A stretch of DNA of 64,000 nt, taken from assembly GCF_036250755.1 (NCBI RefSeq), contig NZ_CP109583.1, positions 1,612,001 through 1,676,000 on the forward strand, written 5' to 3'. How positions within the stretch are numbered: position 1 is the stretch's first letter; each line of letters starts with the position of its first letter. This stretch comes from Streptomyces uncialis (GTDB taxonomy: Bacteria; Actinomycetota; Actinomycetes; Streptomycetales; Streptomycetaceae). The position numbers and the translations under genes are program-made. This document shows positions 40,749 to 51,231 of this stretch, piece by piece. The notes under the pieces were generated by a model. The model had not been told where the DNA came from. It worked only from the letters and a program-made list of their open reading frames with translations, and made no database searches.

Positions 40749-43205
40749 GTGACGACACCCCTCGTAGGGTCCATCGAAGGCAGGATCGCCGAGGAGCTCG
40801 GCGTGCGGGAGCGGCAGGTGCGGGCCGCGGTGGAACTGCTCGACGGCGGTTCGACCGTGCCCTTCATCGCCCGGTACCGCAAGGAGGCGACGGAGACGCT
40901 CGACGACGCGCAGTTGCGCACGATCGAGGAGCGGCTGCGGTATCTGCGCGAGCTGGAGGACCGGCGCGCGGCGATCCTGGAATCGGTGCGCGAGCAGGGC
41001 AAGCTGAGCGACGGGCTGGCGGCGGCGATCCGGGCCGCCGACACCAAGGCGCGGCTGGAGGACATCTACCTCCCGTACAAGCCCAAGCGGCGGACCAAGG
41101 CGCAGATCGCCCGCGAGGCGGGCCTCGCCCCGCTCGCGGAGGGCCTGCTCACCGACCCCGGGGTCGAACCGCTGGCCGCGGCCGCCGCGTTCGTGGACGC
41201 CGACAAGGGTATCGCCGATCCGCAGGCCGCTCTCGACGGGGCCCGCGCGATCCTGACCGAGCGGTTCTCGGAGGACGCGGACCTGATCGGTGAGCTGCGC
41301 GAGCGGATGTGGACGCGGGGCCGTGTCACGGCGAAGGTGCGTACGGGCAAGGAGGAGGCGGGCGCCAAGTTCGCCGACTACTTCGACTTCACGGAGCCGT
41401 TCACCGCCCTTCCCTCGCATCGGGTCCTCGCCATGCTGCGCGGTGAGAAGGAGGAGATCCTCGATCTCGTCCTGGAGCCGGAGGAGCCCCGGGACCCGGC
41501 GGCGCCACCGGTCCCCACCTCGTACGAGAGCAGCATCGCGCAGCGGTTCGGGGTGAGCGACCGGGGCAGGCCGGGCGACAAGTGGCTGGCGGACACGGTC
41601 CGGTGGGCGTGGCGCACCCGTGTGCTCGTCCATCTCGGGATCGATCTGCGGCTGCGGCTGCGGACGGCCGCCGAGGACGAGGCGGTACGGGTCTTCGCGG
41701 CGAATCTGCGGGATCTGCTGCTGGCCGCCCCGGCGGGCACCCGTGCGACCCTCGGTCTCGACCCCGGGTTCCGTACCGGGGTGAAGGTCGCGGTGGTCGA
41801 CGCCACGGGCAAGGTCGTCGCGACGGACGTGATCCATCCGCATGTCCCGCAGAACCGTTGGGACGAGTCGCTGGCCAAGCTGGCGCGCCTCGCGAAGGAG
41901 CACGCGGTCGACCTGGTCGCGATCGGCAACGGCACCGCGTCCCGGGAGACCGACAAGCTCGCCGGTGACCTCCTCACCCGCCATCCCGAGCTGGGGCTGA
42001 CGAAGGTGATGGTGTCCGAGGCGGGCGCGTCGGTGTACTCGGCGTCGGCGTTCGCCTCGCAGGAACTGCCGGGGATGGATGTGTCGCTGCGTGGCGCGGT
42101 GTCCATCGCGCGGCGCCTCCAGGACCCGCTGGCGGAGCTGGTGAAGATCGACCCGAAGTCCATCGGGGTGGGCCAGTACCAGCACGACCTGTCCGAGGTG
42201 AAGCTGTCGCGTTCGCTGGACGCGGTCGTCGAGGACTGTGTGAACGGCGTGGGCGTGGACGTCAACACGGCCTCGGCGCCGCTGCTGTCCCGGGTGTCGG
42301 GTATCGGCTCCGGGCTCGCCGACAACATCGTCGCCCACCGCGACGCGAACGGCCCGTTCCGGTCGCGCAAGGCGCTGAAGGACGTGGCGCGGCTCGGCCC
42401 GAAGGCGTACGAGCAGTGCGCGGGCTTCCTGCGCATCCAGGGCGGTGACGATCCGCTGGACGCCTCCAGCGTGCACCCGGAGTCGTATCCGGTGGTCCGG
42501 CGGATGGCGAAGGTGTCCGGCGGTGAGGTGGCCGCGCTGATCGGCAACGGCGGCACCCTGCGGTCCCTGCGGCCGGTGGACTTCGTCGACGACACGTTCG
42601 GTCTGCCCACGGTGACGGACATCCTGCGCGAGCTGGAGAAGCCGGGCCGGGACCCGAGGCCCGCGTTCCGGACGGCCACCTTCAAGGAGGGCGTCGAGAA
42701 ACTGTCCGACCTGGAGTCCGGGATGGTCCTGGAGGGCGTCGTCACGAATGTGGCCGCGTTCGGGGCGTTCGTGGACATCGGGGTGCACCAGGACGGGCTC
42801 GTCCATGTGTCGGCGATGTCGAAGACGTTCGTGAAGGACCCGCGCGACGTGGTGAAGCCGGGTGATGTCGTCAAGGTGAAGGTCATGGAGATCGACATCC
42901 CGCGCAAGCGGATCTCGCTGACGCTGCGTCTGGACGACGAGCCCGCCGCGGATGCCGGGGACGGCTCCGGGCGTGAGCCCCGGGGCCGGGAGCCGCGCGG
43001 GGCCGGGGGCGGCAAGCGGGCGCCGCAGCCCCGGCAGGGACAAGGACCGAGCCAGGGTCAGCGGCAGGGGCAGGCGCAAGGGCAGCGTCAAGGGCAGGGA
43101 CAGGGGCGTGGCGGGTCCGCTCGGCAGGCGCCGCCGCCCGCCAACAGCGCCATGGCCGACGCGCTTCGCCGCGCGGGGCTGGGGAAGGGGCCGTCCGCCC
43201 GGTGA
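40749..43205 (+). CDS. tex: Tex family RNA-binding transcription accessory protein
   Basis: An 818-residue protein. The N-terminal helical region (residues ~1-180, VPFIARYRKEATETLDD) is followed by the YqgF/RNase-H-like domain (LGLDPGFRTGVKVAVVD at about 338-355), tandem helix-hairpin-helix repeats (VNTASAPLLSRVSGIGSGLADNIV), and a C-terminal S1 RNA-binding domain (VVTNVAAFGAFVDIGVHQDGLVHVS, about 665-735). The order is that of Tex from other bacteria, which bind nucleic acid and influence transcription. A Gln/Gly/Arg-rich tail (RQGQGQG units) of ~60 residues follows and is probably disordered RNA-binding. Start GTG 40749. Confidence 0.94.
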   Translation: MTTPLVGSIEGRIAEELGVRERQVRAAVELLDGGSTVPFIARYRKEATETLDDAQLRTIEERLRYLRELEDRRAAILESVREQGKLSDGLAAAIRAADTKARLEDIYLPYKPKRRTKAQIAREAGLAPLAEGLLTDPGVEPLAAAAAFVDADKGIADPQAALDGARAILTERFSEDADLIGELRERMWTRGRVTAKVRTGKEEAGAKFADYFDFTEPFTALPSHRVLAMLRGEKEEILDLVLEPEEPRDPAAPPVPTSYESSIAQRFGVSDRGRPGDKWLADTVRWAWRTRVLVHLGIDLRLRLRTAAEDEAVRVFAANLRDLLLAAPAGTRATLGLDPGFRTGVKVAVVDATGKVVATDVIHPHVPQNRWDESLAKLARLAKEHAVDLVAIGNGTASRETDKLAGDLLTRHPELGLTKVMVSEAGASVYSASAFASQELPGMDVSLRGAVSIARRLQDPLAELVKIDPKSIGVGQYQHDLSEVKLSRSLDAVVEDCVNGVGVDVNTASAPLLSRVSGIGSGLADNIVAHRDANGPFRSRKALKDVARLGPKAYEQCAGFLRIQGGDDPLDASSVHPESYPVVRRMAKVSGGEVAALIGNGGTLRSLRPVDFVDDTFGLPTVTDILRELEKPGRDPRPAFRTATFKEGVEKLSDLESGMVLEGVVTNVAAFGAFVDIGVHQDGLVHVSAMSKTFVKDPRDVVKPGDVVKVKVMEIDIPRKRISLTLRLDDEPAADAGDGSGREPRGREPRGAGGGKRAPQPRQGQGPSQGQRQGQAQGQRQGQGQGRGGSARQAPPPANSAMADALRRAGLGKGPSAR

Positions 43206-43461
43206 GGTGAGCGCCCTGTGAGGTGAGGGGGCGCGGTCCGGCGGGGACGACCGGGCCCGGCGGGGGCGGCTGCGGCCGTTTCCGCCGGGCGGTCGGGCGG
43301 GCGGGCGTGCGGTGAGGTCCGTGCCGGGGCCGTTCCACCGCCGAGGGACCGTCCCCGGTGAGGTCCGGGCCGGGGGGCGCCTCGTCGCCGTGCGCACCGG
43401 GCGGGCCGCCTCAGCGGTCGCCCGGTGGTCGGACCCGTCCGGGGCGGTGGCCCGGGTGCGG

Positions 43462-45099
43462 TCAGTGTTCGGTGAGGGTGCCGTCGGCCAGGGCGAGACG
43501 GCGGGTCGTGGTGACCGCCTCCAGCATCCGCCGGTCGTGGGTGACCAGCAGGAGGGTGCCCTGGTAGTTGTCGAGGGCGGATTCCAGCTGTTCGATGGCG
43601 GGCAGGTCCAGATGGTTCGTCGGCTCGTCCAGGACGAGCAGATTGACGCCCCGGCCCTGGAGCAGGGCGAGGGCCGCCCGGGTCCGCTCCCCCGGTGAGA
43701 GGGTCGCCGCCGGGCGCAGCACATGGTCGGACTTCAGGCCGAACTTGGCGAGCAGGGTGCGCACCTCGGCCGGTTCGGTGTCCGGGACCGCCGCGCGGAA
43801 CGCGTCGAGCAGCGTCTCGGGGCCGTGGAAGAGTCCCCTGGCCTGGTCGACCTCGCCGACGACGACCCCGGGGCCGAGCGCGCTGTGCCCGGCGTCCAGC
43901 GGGAGACGGCCGAGGAGCGCCGCGAGCAGGGTGGACTTGCCCGAGCCGTTGGCCCCGGTGACGGCGACCCGGTCCGCCCAGTCGATCTGGAGGTTGACGG
44001 GCCCGAAACGGAAGTCCCCGCGCCGTACCTCCGCGTCGCGCAGGGTGGCGACGATCGTGCCGGAGCGGGGCGCGGCGGCGATCTCCATCCGCAGCTCCCA
44101 TTCCTTGCGCGGCTCCTCGACCTCGTCCAGCCGCTCGATGAGACGTTCGGTCTGCCGGGCCTTGGCGGCCTGCTTCTCGCTGGACTCGGCGCGGGCGCGG
44201 CGCAGGAGCTTGTCGTTGTCCGGGGAGTTGCGCAGGGCGTTCTTGACGCCCTTGTCCATCCAGCCCCGCTGGACGCGGGCGCGGGACTCCAGCGCGGACT
44301 TCTTGTCGGCGTACTCGTCGTACTCGGCGCGGGCGTGGCGGCGGGCCGTCTCGCGTTCCTCCAGGTAGGCGGCGTAGCCACCGCCGAAGATGCTGACCTG
44401 CTGCTGGGTGATGTCGAGTTCGAGGACCTTGGTGACGGTGCGGGTCAGGAACTCGCGGTCGTGGCTGACGAGGACGGTGCCCGCGCGCAGCCCCCGGACG
44501 AAGCCTTCGAGCTGTTCCAGTCCGGCGAGGTCGAGGTCGTTGGTGGGCTCGTCCAGCAGGAACACGTCGTAGCGGGACAGCAGCAGCGACGCGAGGCCGG
44601 CGCGGGCGGCCTGGCCACCGGAGAGGGTGGTCATCAGCTGGTCGAGGCCGACGCCGAGACCGAGGGACGCGGCGACCTCCTCGGCGCGTTCGTCGAGGTC
44701 GGCGCCGCCGAGGGCGAGCCAGCGCTCCAGGCCCACGGAGTAGGCGTCGTCGGCGCCGGGCGCCCCGTCGACCAGCGCCTGGGTCGCCTCGTCCAGGGCG
44801 CGCTGCGCCTCGGCGACCCCGGTGCGGCGGGCCAGGAACGCGCGGACCGACTCGCCGGGGCGCCGCTCGGGTTCCTGCGGGAGGTGGCCGACGGTGGCGT
44901 GCGGCGGGGACAGCCGCAGTTCGCCCTGTTCGGGGGTGTCGAGGCCCGCGAGCAGGCGGAGCAGCGTCGATTTGCCCGCGCCGTTGGCGCCCACGAGCCC
45001 GATCACCTCACCCGGGGCGACGACGAGTTCGAGTCCGGCGAACAGGGAGCGTCCGCCGTGTCCGGCGGCGAGGTCCTTGGCGACGAGCGTGGCGGTCAT
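43462..45099 (-). CDS. ABC-F family ATP-binding protein
   Basis: A 545-residue soluble protein with two nucleotide-binding domains and no membrane segments. Walker A motifs are GANGAGKST (near residue 38) and GANGSGKST (near residue 390). LSGGQAARAGLA and LSPGERTRAALA are signatures, and DEPTNDLD and DEPTNHLD are Walker B. The linker (~100 residues) is charged and helical (ESRARVQRGWMDKGVKNALRN), as expected for ribosome-acting ABC-F translation factors. ATG 45099 starts at the fold. It is convergent with tex; the 256 bases between have no recognised gene. Whether it protects from an antibiotic cannot be told. Confidence 0.92.
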   Translation of the reverse strand: MTATLVAKDLAAGHGGRSLFAGLELVVAPGEVIGLVGANGAGKSTLLRLLAGLDTPEQGELRLSPPHATVGHLPQEPERRPGESVRAFLARRTGVAEAQRALDEATQALVDGAPGADDAYSVGLERWLALGGADLDERAEEVAASLGLGVGLDQLMTTLSGGQAARAGLASLLLSRYDVFLLDEPTNDLDLAGLEQLEGFVRGLRAGTVLVSHDREFLTRTVTKVLELDITQQQVSIFGGGYAAYLEERETARRHARAEYDEYADKKSALESRARVQRGWMDKGVKNALRNSPDNDKLLRRARAESSEKQAAKARQTERLIERLDEVEEPRKEWELRMEIAAAPRSGTIVATLRDAEVRRGDFRFGPVNLQIDWADRVAVTGANGSGKSTLLAALLGRLPLDAGHSALGPGVVVGEVDQARGLFHGPETLLDAFRAAVPDTEPAEVRTLLAKFGLKSDHVLRPAATLSPGERTRAALALLQGRGVNLLVLDEPTNHLDLPAIEQLESALDNYQGTLLLVTHDRRMLEAVTTTRRLALADGTLTEH

Positions 45100-45396
45100 G
45101 GAGGTCCGATCGTTGGGGGCGGTGGAGAGGTCCGGGCGGCCGGGGCGGCGGCCCCGCCCGGACCGGGCACGGTGGCCGGTACGGGAACCGTGGCGCGTAC
45201 TCGCGGGGAGCCGGTGCCTGAGCCGGGAGCGCGGTCCGTGACCCGTGGTGCGGCGCCCGGCCGGTGCGCTGCTCCGGGGCGGTGCACCGGTGGACCGCCC
45301 CGGTGGCTCGGTCCACGCGCCCCGGACACGGTACGCCCCGGAGCGGCGCGAACCACGCCGGGGTGGCGGCCGGACCGGGGTCCTGGCCGGAACCGG

Positions 45397-45475
45397 CTAC
45401 CGGAGCCGTGGCCGGGACCGGTTGCCGGAGCCGTGGCCGGGACCGGTTGCCGGAGCCGTGGCCGGGACCGGATAC
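45397..45475. repeat. 25-bp tandem repeat, three copies
   Basis: A 25-base unit (CGGAGCCGTGGCCGGGACCG followed by GTTGC) starts at 45401, 45426 and 45451, with partial copies on both sides. A second 9-base tandem run (GTCCGGGCG, about four copies) occurs at about 45543-45578. Both lie in the ~590-base gap between the ABC-F gene and the 342-residue gene, which otherwise holds no recognised gene. Confidence 0.75.
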
Positions 45476-45693
45476 CGAAGTAGTGGCCGGGTCGCGGAAG
45501 TGCTCGGGGATCGGGGCGCCCGGGGTGGGGCGGTCCCGGTGATCCGGGCGGTCCGGGCGGTCCGGGCGGTCCGGGCGGGCATCGTCAGGGGTGTCCCGGT
45601 GGGGTCACCGCTCCATCGTGGCCTGGCTCATCGCGTCACGCGTCACTCTTCGTCGTCGGGCGGGCCCTGGTGCGCCCCGGGCCGCTGCCGGGG

Positions 45694-46722
45694 TCATCGC
45701 GCGGAGGGCGCGACGAGCACGCTGTCCGTCGTACGTGCCACGAGGAAGGATCTTCCGCGTGATGTCCGGCCGTCAAGCGGGATTCGGTGGTGGCCGGGGC
45801 CGAGGACCCCGTCGAAGAGTTCATGGGTGCGGGTGCGGCGGAGCCGGTCGAGCCGGTACGAGAGCAGCCGGACCCGGCAGGTGGACGTGATGTCGACGCC
45901 CGCGTCCCCGCCGGTGGTGACCAGATGGGTGAGGCGGCGGCGTTCGGCGGGCGCGGTGTCGAGGGCGTGCTCGATCTGCGCGAGGAGCAGCGGCACGATC
46001 GGCGCGAGCCCGTCCACGTAGGCCACCGGCGCGGCCGCCCGTTCGAACGCGGCACGTACCAGGGCGCGTTCGGTGGTGTCGATGCCCTGGCCGAAGGCGA
46101 CGGCGCCGTAGGTGCGCAGTTCGTCGGCGGACACCTCGGCCGCGTCGCGGGTGATCTCGGCGCCGATACCGATGGTGCGCAGGGCGGCGGCGAGCCGGGC
46201 CAGGACGGCCACCCGGTCACCGATCAGCAGCACACGGCGCCGTACGGCGCCCGCCGCGTCGGCGATCCGGGCCAGCGCGTCCCGGTACTCGGCTCCCCGG
46301 AACCGGAACGGCCCGGTGCCGTGGTAGCCGTTGAAGGCGAGGTCGGCGTGGGCGGATGTCTGCCAGGCGAAGTCGCGCCAGACGTAGTCGTCGGGCGAGG
46401 CGGCGTCCCTCTCGATGACGGCCGTGACGGCTCCGCACTCGATGGCCCGGCACTCGGGACAGCCGTAGATCACATAGCGCCCGCCGGGCAGCGGGGCCGG
46501 TGCTTCCAGGAGCAGAGAGCGCACCTGTGCGGTGAAGATCGCGGGAGGCACGTCGGAGGCGAGTGGGGAGACGGCGTCCAGATCGGCGAGCCGGAAGAGG
46601 AGGGGACGGCCGTCGACGATGAAGTCCACGAAGTCCCGGTGCGCCTGGAACTCGCCGTTGGCGAGCACCCCACCCGCCCGCGTGGCGGGTGCCAGTCCGA
46701 AGGTCGCGTACGCGGCAGACAT
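45694..46722 (-). CDS. Hypothetical protein, 342 residues, Rossmann-like middle segment
   Basis: I do not recognise a named family. An N-terminal beta-rich part (FQAHRDFVDFIVDGRPLLFRL) is followed by GGRYVIYGCPECRAIECGAV, where a C-x2-C pair could bind metal. Then AVRRRVLLIGDRVAVLARLAAALR resembles a Rossmann-type strand-helix without the usual glycine motif, with ADELRTYGAVAFGQGIDTTERAL after it. No signal peptide or membrane segment is seen. ATG 46722 is chosen at MSAAYATFG; GTG 46767 is an upstream in-frame alternative. It is a lone gene. The overall look is of a conserved streptomycete protein annotated loosely as oxidoreductase. Confidence 0.7.
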   Translation of the reverse strand: MSAAYATFGLAPATRAGGVLANGEFQAHRDFVDFIVDGRPLLFRLADLDAVSPLASDVPPAIFTAQVRSLLLEAPAPLPGGRYVIYGCPECRAIECGAVTAVIERDAASPDDYVWRDFAWQTSAHADLAFNGYHGTGPFRFRGAEYRDALARIADAAGAVRRRVLLIGDRVAVLARLAAALRTIGIGAEITRDAAEVSADELRTYGAVAFGQGIDTTERALVRAAFERAAAPVAYVDGLAPIVPLLLAQIEHALDTAPAERRRLTHLVTTGGDAGVDITSTCRVRLLSYRLDRLRRTRTHELFDGVLGPGHHRIPLDGRTSRGRSFLVARTTDSVLVAPSAR

Positions 46723-47473
46723 GTCCTGAGTATCCCCAGCGGACACGCTTGGTGAGCACACCGTCACCGCTCCCGGCGCGGTCCGGCCGGAGCCCGGCGG
46801 CCCGGACGCCCTGTCGGTGGGACGCGACCGGGCGCGCCGGACCGGTGGTGGCGGCGCACCGGGGGCCGCGCGCGTCCGCCACCGGGGCGGGGGCGACGGA
46901 GGCGGCCGGGCGGATCACCTCGTGTGTTGCGGGATGTTCGGGTGCCCCGCCGGGTCGGGCCGCCCGCTCGGGCGGCCGGGCGGGCGCGGAAGCCGTCCGG
47001 ACCGCGTCCGCCCGTGGTCCGACGGGCGGGGCGGGACGGGCGAACGCATGGTCTAGGGCGTACACCGGGGCCCGGCGCTGGACGGGTGGGAGCGCGGGGA
47101 CCAAGGCGGAGGGGCCGGGACGCGGCGGCCGGTCGGAGCGGCGGTCGATGCGGACTGCGGGGTGCGGCGGCCGGGTTGCGGCGGACGGTGCGGACTGGGG
47201 GTGAGACGGCCGGGGTGCAGGGACCTGTGTGGACCGGGGAGTGAGGCACCCCGGGTGCGGGGGCCGGGGCGGACTGGGGAGCGGGGCGGTCGATGTGGAC
47301 CTTGGAGTGAAACGGCCCGGGTGCGGGGGCCGGAGTGGGCTGTGGAGCGGGGCGGTCGACGGGGGTGGGCCGGGGCGGGCGGTCGGGGGTGCGCCGCCGC
47401 GAGGGATGGGGGCGGTGGTGCGGGCGTGAGGGGTGCGCCGCCCGGGGCGGGGTGGCGCACCCGTGCGGGTGGG
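46723..47473. other. 751-bp gene-poor region with imperfect repeats
   Basis: I find no convincing gene here. From about 47130 to 47370 there are degenerate GC-rich repeats of roughly 50-60 bases built on GTGCGGGGGCCGG and GGAGCGGGGCGGTCGA, seen most clearly around 47255 and 47315. The long open frames through it are runs of Gly/Arg/Pro in several phases, typical of non-coding GC-rich sequence. Confidence 0.55.
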
Positions 47474-48832
47474 TCAGGGGGTGGCGCAGTCGCTCACCGG
47501 TTCGGCGGCTGTCAGCCGGTAGGTCGCCCTGGCGTCCAGGAGCAGCGGGACGAGCGCGCGCTGCGACTGCCGCAGCGGTACGAGGACACCGTCACCGTTC
47601 GCGCGCACCCGGACCCCGTGCAGCGCCAGTTCGTCACCGAACTCGGCGTACTGGCCGGTGCTGAGGCGGTAGCCGCACGGCGGATCGGCGAGGGTCTCGG
47701 CGGGGTCGGCGGGGTCGTTGTCCGCTCCGCCCAGATAGACGGGACCCCGGTCGAGGTGACCCGCCACGCGGGCCGTCCCGGTCGCGGCCTCGATCCGGGC
47801 CCGCCGTTCGCCGGTGAAGCGGTACAGCCCGCCGAGCGCGGCGAGCTGGGAGCCGACCCGCCGGCGGTTGTTGACGGCCTCGTCGGTCTGTTCGGCTTCG
47901 GTCAGCGGGTCGACCCGGCTCTCGATGAGGAGTCCGACGGAGTGCTTGATGCCGGAGGCGTTGCGCAGGATGCGCTCCTGGCCGTCGCCCGCGACCTGCC
48001 GTATCGGCTCGCCGGTGACGGGGTCGGTCCAGATGCCGTACGTACCGGTGGAGTGGCCGGAGCGGTGGGCGGCCGGGCGGACGTACGCCCCGGACAGGGT
48101 CCGTGCCTCGCGGTGGACCGCCCGGTCGGTGTTGAGGTTGCGGGGCCAGAGGTCGAACAGGTCCTTGTCGTAGGTGCGGGGGGTGGCTCCGTACTCGTGC
48201 AGGTCGTAGACGATGTCGGGCCGGTGGTCGCGGATCACGGCGGCGAGGGCGCGGGCCTCGGCGGTGCGCAGCGCGAGGTGGTCGCGGTTGATGTCGACAC
48301 CTTGGGAGTTGCCCCGGGTGTCGGCGGCCCGGCCGTCGGGGTTGGCGGTGGGGACGACGAGGAGGTTGGTGCGGGAGAGGAACGCGCGGGTGCGCCGGTC
48401 GTCGTCGAGGGCCAGGTCCCGGACGGTGCTCAGACAGGCTTCGCGGCCCGCGGGCTCGTCGCCGTGCTGGCTGCACACCAGCAGCACGGTGGTGGGTGCG
48501 GGACGGGGTGCGCCGACCCGGACGAGCCGCAGCGGGCGCCCTTCGGCGGTGGTCCCGATCCGGGACCGGGTGATCCGGTCGGACCGCTCGTCGACCGACG
48601 CCAGGAACGTTTCTTCCTCGTCCTGGCCTGTCCAGCGGGCGCCGTCGGACCGTTCGAAGCCGGTCCGGGGCGGGGCGGGGTCGTCGTGGGCCTGGGCGGG
48701 CGCGCCGAGCAGCGGCACCGCGAGGGCGGTGGCCGCGGCGATGAGCAGGGCGACGCGCGACCGGTGTCCGGCGCGGGGCACGGGACTCGCGGAGCCCGGC
48801 AGGGAGGAAGTGGTGGGGTGCGGTGGGGTCAT
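47474..48832 (-). CDS. Secreted M14 family zinc carboxypeptidase
   Basis: A 452-residue exported enzyme. The N-terminus has a signal segment ([18 protein letters not shown], cleavage near AQA|HDD). The catalytic domain shows [15 protein letters not shown] (H-x2-E zinc ligands), NPDGR and [15 protein letters not shown] (third zinc ligand region) and SVGLLIESR with the catalytic glutamate. The C-terminal ~120 residues hold beta-rich segments and two cysteines. It removes C-terminal residues from peptides outside the cell. Start ATG 48832 overlaps the stop of the CocE gene by four bases (ATGA), so both are co-translated. Confidence 0.91.
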   Translation of the reverse strand: MTPPHPTTSSLPGSASPVPRAGHRSRVALLIAAATALAVPLLGAPAQAHDDPAPPRTGFERSDGARWTGQDEEETFLASVDERSDRITRSRIGTTAEGRPLRLVRVGAPRPAPTTVLLVCSQHGDEPAGREACLSTVRDLALDDDRRTRAFLSRTNLLVVPTANPDGRAADTRGNSQGVDINRDHLALRTAEARALAAVIRDHRPDIVYDLHEYGATPRTYDKDLFDLWPRNLNTDRAVHREARTLSGAYVRPAAHRSGHSTGTYGIWTDPVTGEPIRQVAGDGQERILRNASGIKHSVGLLIESRVDPLTEAEQTDEAVNNRRRVGSQLAALGGLYRFTGERRARIEAATGTARVAGHLDRGPVYLGGADNDPADPAETLADPPCGYRLSTGQYAEFGDELALHGVRVRANGDGVLVPLRQSQRALVPLLLDARATYRLTAAEPVSDCATP

Positions 48833-51075
48833 CGGTGTTCGCCTCCGGGGAGCGGGACGCGGCGGGCGTGGGACGGGGGGCCCACCTGGTCGGGGTCCGT
48901 GACGTGCGGGACCGTCACGGCGGGCGTACCCGTGGTGGCGCGGACGAACGCGGAGGCGCCGCCGACGACCGGTACGCGGGCGCTCGTCCGGGTGAGGTCG
49001 AGGGTGAGGGTGGGCCGGTCGGCGGGCGGGTCGATGAGGTCCTTGTCGGTGCCCGCGACGATCAGGGCGAGCCGGTGCCCGGCGGGCACGACATGATCGG
49101 TCGCGGCGAGCCGGACGGTCAGGGGGTACGCGGTGCCCGGGGTCAGCGGCCGTCCTTCGCGGGCGGAGGCGTGGGTGCCGAGGTCGGCCCAGCCCCGGCT
49201 GACGACGGTCGCCGACACCTCGGCCGTGGTGGCGGCGGTCTCGCGGTAGCAGGGGCTGTCGGCCGGGGTGGCCGCGCCCCAGCAGGTGCGGTGCGGGAGG
49301 GTGGTGATGCCCTCGCCGCGGTCGCCGTAGTCGCGGATGGTGGCCGGGCCGAGATCGACCAGGACGGCCGTCAGATGCGCGGTGGGCGTGGTCGGGGTGA
49401 CGGTGACCCGTACCGAGGCGGAGCCGGACAGCCGCAGCTCGCGGCTGAGCGGGCGCGTGGTGAAGCCCGCCTTCTCCGGGGTCGCGGTGTCGATGGCGGC
49501 GGCCCAGTCGCTCTCGCCGCGTGCGGGGTCGTCGGTGAAGGTGGCGGTGCCGCGTCCGGGACGCGGCCCGAGGCCGCCGGCGCCCTGGCCGTCGCCCTCG
49601 GTGGGGCGCAGGGTCACGTGCTCCGTGGGGCGGGGCGGCCAGTGGCCGCTGGTGGCCCAGCGGTCGGGGGCGCGTTCGATGTCGGCCATGGGTTCACGGT
49701 CGATGCCGTTGTCGAGGCCGAGGAGTTCATGGTCGAACCAGCGGTGCAGGGTGTCCACCCAGTCGGCGCGGCGGAAGTCGAAGGGGTCGACGTGCCCGGT
49801 CTGGCTGAGCCATATCTTGCGGTCGACGCCCGCTCGCGCGAGGGCGTCCCACCACTGGCCGAAGTGCTGGGAGCGGACGTTGAGGTCCTGCTGGCCGTGG
49901 ACGACGAAGACACTGGCCCGGACCCGTTCCGCGTCACGGACGTAGTCGCGGTCGTCCCACAGCCCGGTCCAGTCGCCGTTGCGGGGTGCCTCGTCGACGA
50001 GTTGCCGTTGCACGGCGGCGCAGCGGGCGCGGGCCTGGGGGGTCTCCACGTAGTCGGACAGCCATTCGGGGCCGGAGTCGTAGAGCGGGGCGCCCTGGGA
50101 GAAGTAGTAGTCGTACCAGGACGAGATCGCGGCGATCGGGACGATCGTCTCCAGGCCCTCGACGCCGGTCGCCGCGACACCGTTGGCGATGGTGCCGTCC
50201 CAGCTCTTGCCGATCATGCCGGTGCGGCCGTTGGTCCAGTCGGCGCGGGTGCGGACGCCGCCTTCGCGGGTGGTGTAGGCGCGGGCTCGGCCGTTCAGCC
50301 AGTCCACCACGGCCTTGGCGGAGGTGATGTCGGAACGTCCGCCGACATCGACGCAGCCGTCGGAGCGGCTGGTCCCGGTGAGGTCGACCGCGGCGAAGGC
50401 GTAGCCCCGGGGGACGAAGTAGTTGTCGTAGTACAGCGGGAAGGTGACGGGGTCGCCGTCCGCGTCGTACGCCTTGCGCTGGCCTTCGTTGCCGCGTCCG
50501 CAGCAGGCGTAGTAGGGGCTGGCGTCCATGATGACGGGGACGTCCCGGCCCTGGCGGGCCGGTTCGGAGGGGCGCACGATGTCGACGGCGACCCGGTCGG
50601 AGCGTCCGTCGTCGTCGAGGTCGAGACGGGTGTCGACCCAGACGGACTCGCGGATCGCGTTCTCGTAGGAGTGGACCGGGCGGCTGGGCGGGGCGGTGGA
50701 CGCGGCTCCGTCGCTGGGCGGTCTGTCCGTGACCGATCTGTCGGGTGCCGCTCTGTCCGTGGTCGCTCTGTCCGTGAGCAATCCGTCGGAGGCCGCTCCG
50801 TCCGTGGTGGGGAGGTCCGGGACGGTGCCGCGCGGGACGGCCGGGGCTGTTTCCCGGTGGGCGGCGGACGCGGGTGCCGGGGCGCTGGGTGGGGCGGCCG
50901 TGGCGGTGCCCGTGAGGGGCGGGGTGGCGGTCGCGGTGAGGGCGAGCGCGGTGAGCGTGAGGGTGGCGAGGACGCCGCGGAGCCGTCCTCGGGTCAGGTG
51001 CGGTGGGGTGGGGGTACGGGGTCCGGTGTGGGGTTGCTGATGACTGAGGCGTGGGTGACGCTCATGTATCGGCAT
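48829..51075 (-). CDS. Secreted CocE/NonD hydrolase, Xaa-Pro dipeptidyl-peptidase type
   Basis: A 748-residue exported alpha/beta hydrolase. Signal segment [21 protein letters not shown], then a Ser/Asp/Thr-rich linker with TDRA/SDGAAS-type repeats (about residues 85-130). The catalytic core follows: [15 protein letters not shown] supplies the nucleophile serine, and TGHVDPFDF the histidine. The C-terminal jelly-roll (about 470-740) is typical of the S15/CocE class. It removes Xaa-Pro dipeptides or hydrolyses esters. ATG 51075 is chosen; GTG 51105 with in-frame extension is an alternative, and an AGGAG lies 13 bases before 51075. It is coupled to the M14 gene. Confidence 0.89.
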   Translation of the reverse strand: MPIHERHPRLSHQQPHTGPRTPTPPHLTRGRLRGVLATLTLTALALTATATPPLTGTATAAPPSAPAPASAAHRETAPAVPRGTVPDLPTTDGAASDGLLTDRATTDRAAPDRSVTDRPPSDGAASTAPPSRPVHSYENAIRESVWVDTRLDLDDDGRSDRVAVDIVRPSEPARQGRDVPVIMDASPYYACCGRGNEGQRKAYDADGDPVTFPLYYDNYFVPRGYAFAAVDLTGTSRSDGCVDVGGRSDITSAKAVVDWLNGRARAYTTREGGVRTRADWTNGRTGMIGKSWDGTIANGVAATGVEGLETIVPIAAISSWYDYYFSQGAPLYDSGPEWLSDYVETPQARARCAAVQRQLVDEAPRNGDWTGLWDDRDYVRDAERVRASVFVVHGQQDLNVRSQHFGQWWDALARAGVDRKIWLSQTGHVDPFDFRRADWVDTLHRWFDHELLGLDNGIDREPMADIERAPDRWATSGHWPPRPTEHVTLRPTEGDGQGAGGLGPRPGRGTATFTDDPARGESDWAAAIDTATPEKAGFTTRPLSRELRLSGSASVRVTVTPTTPTAHLTAVLVDLGPATIRDYGDRGEGITTLPHRTCWGAATPADSPCYRETAATTAEVSATVVSRGWADLGTHASAREGRPLTPGTAYPLTVRLAATDHVVPAGHRLALIVAGTDKDLIDPPADRPTLTLDLTRTSARVPVVGGASAFVRATTGTPAVTVPHVTDPDQVGPPSHARRVPLPGGEHR

Positions 51076-51130
51076 GCGCGGGAAGGTACTCCTGTCAACT
51101 CCCACGCAAAAGAGTGCGGTTCACGCCGCC

Positions 51131-51170
51131 GTCGTCCCGCTGGACCGGCGGCGGTCCAGCGGGACGACGG
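51131..51170 (-). terminator. Strong stem-loop terminator after MpaB family gene
   Basis: Perfect 17-base inverted repeat (CGTCGTCCCGCTGGACC and complement) with a six-base loop at 51148-51153, about 60 bases beyond the minus-strand stop at 51232 and just before the CocE gene. No T tract. Confidence 0.85.
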
Positions 51171-51231
51171 GTGGGGGTGCCTGGGGGCCTTGTGAGGGGA
51201 CCTGTGGGGGCGGTAGGGCGGGTGGGGGCGG

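Noticed and set aside
40644..43724. Very long open frame antisense to tex (over 1000 codons)
   Set aside because: It is the GC-rich shadow of tex and of the ABC-F gene, with Arg/His/Pro/Gln-dominated composition and no domain. Tex is clearly the real gene.
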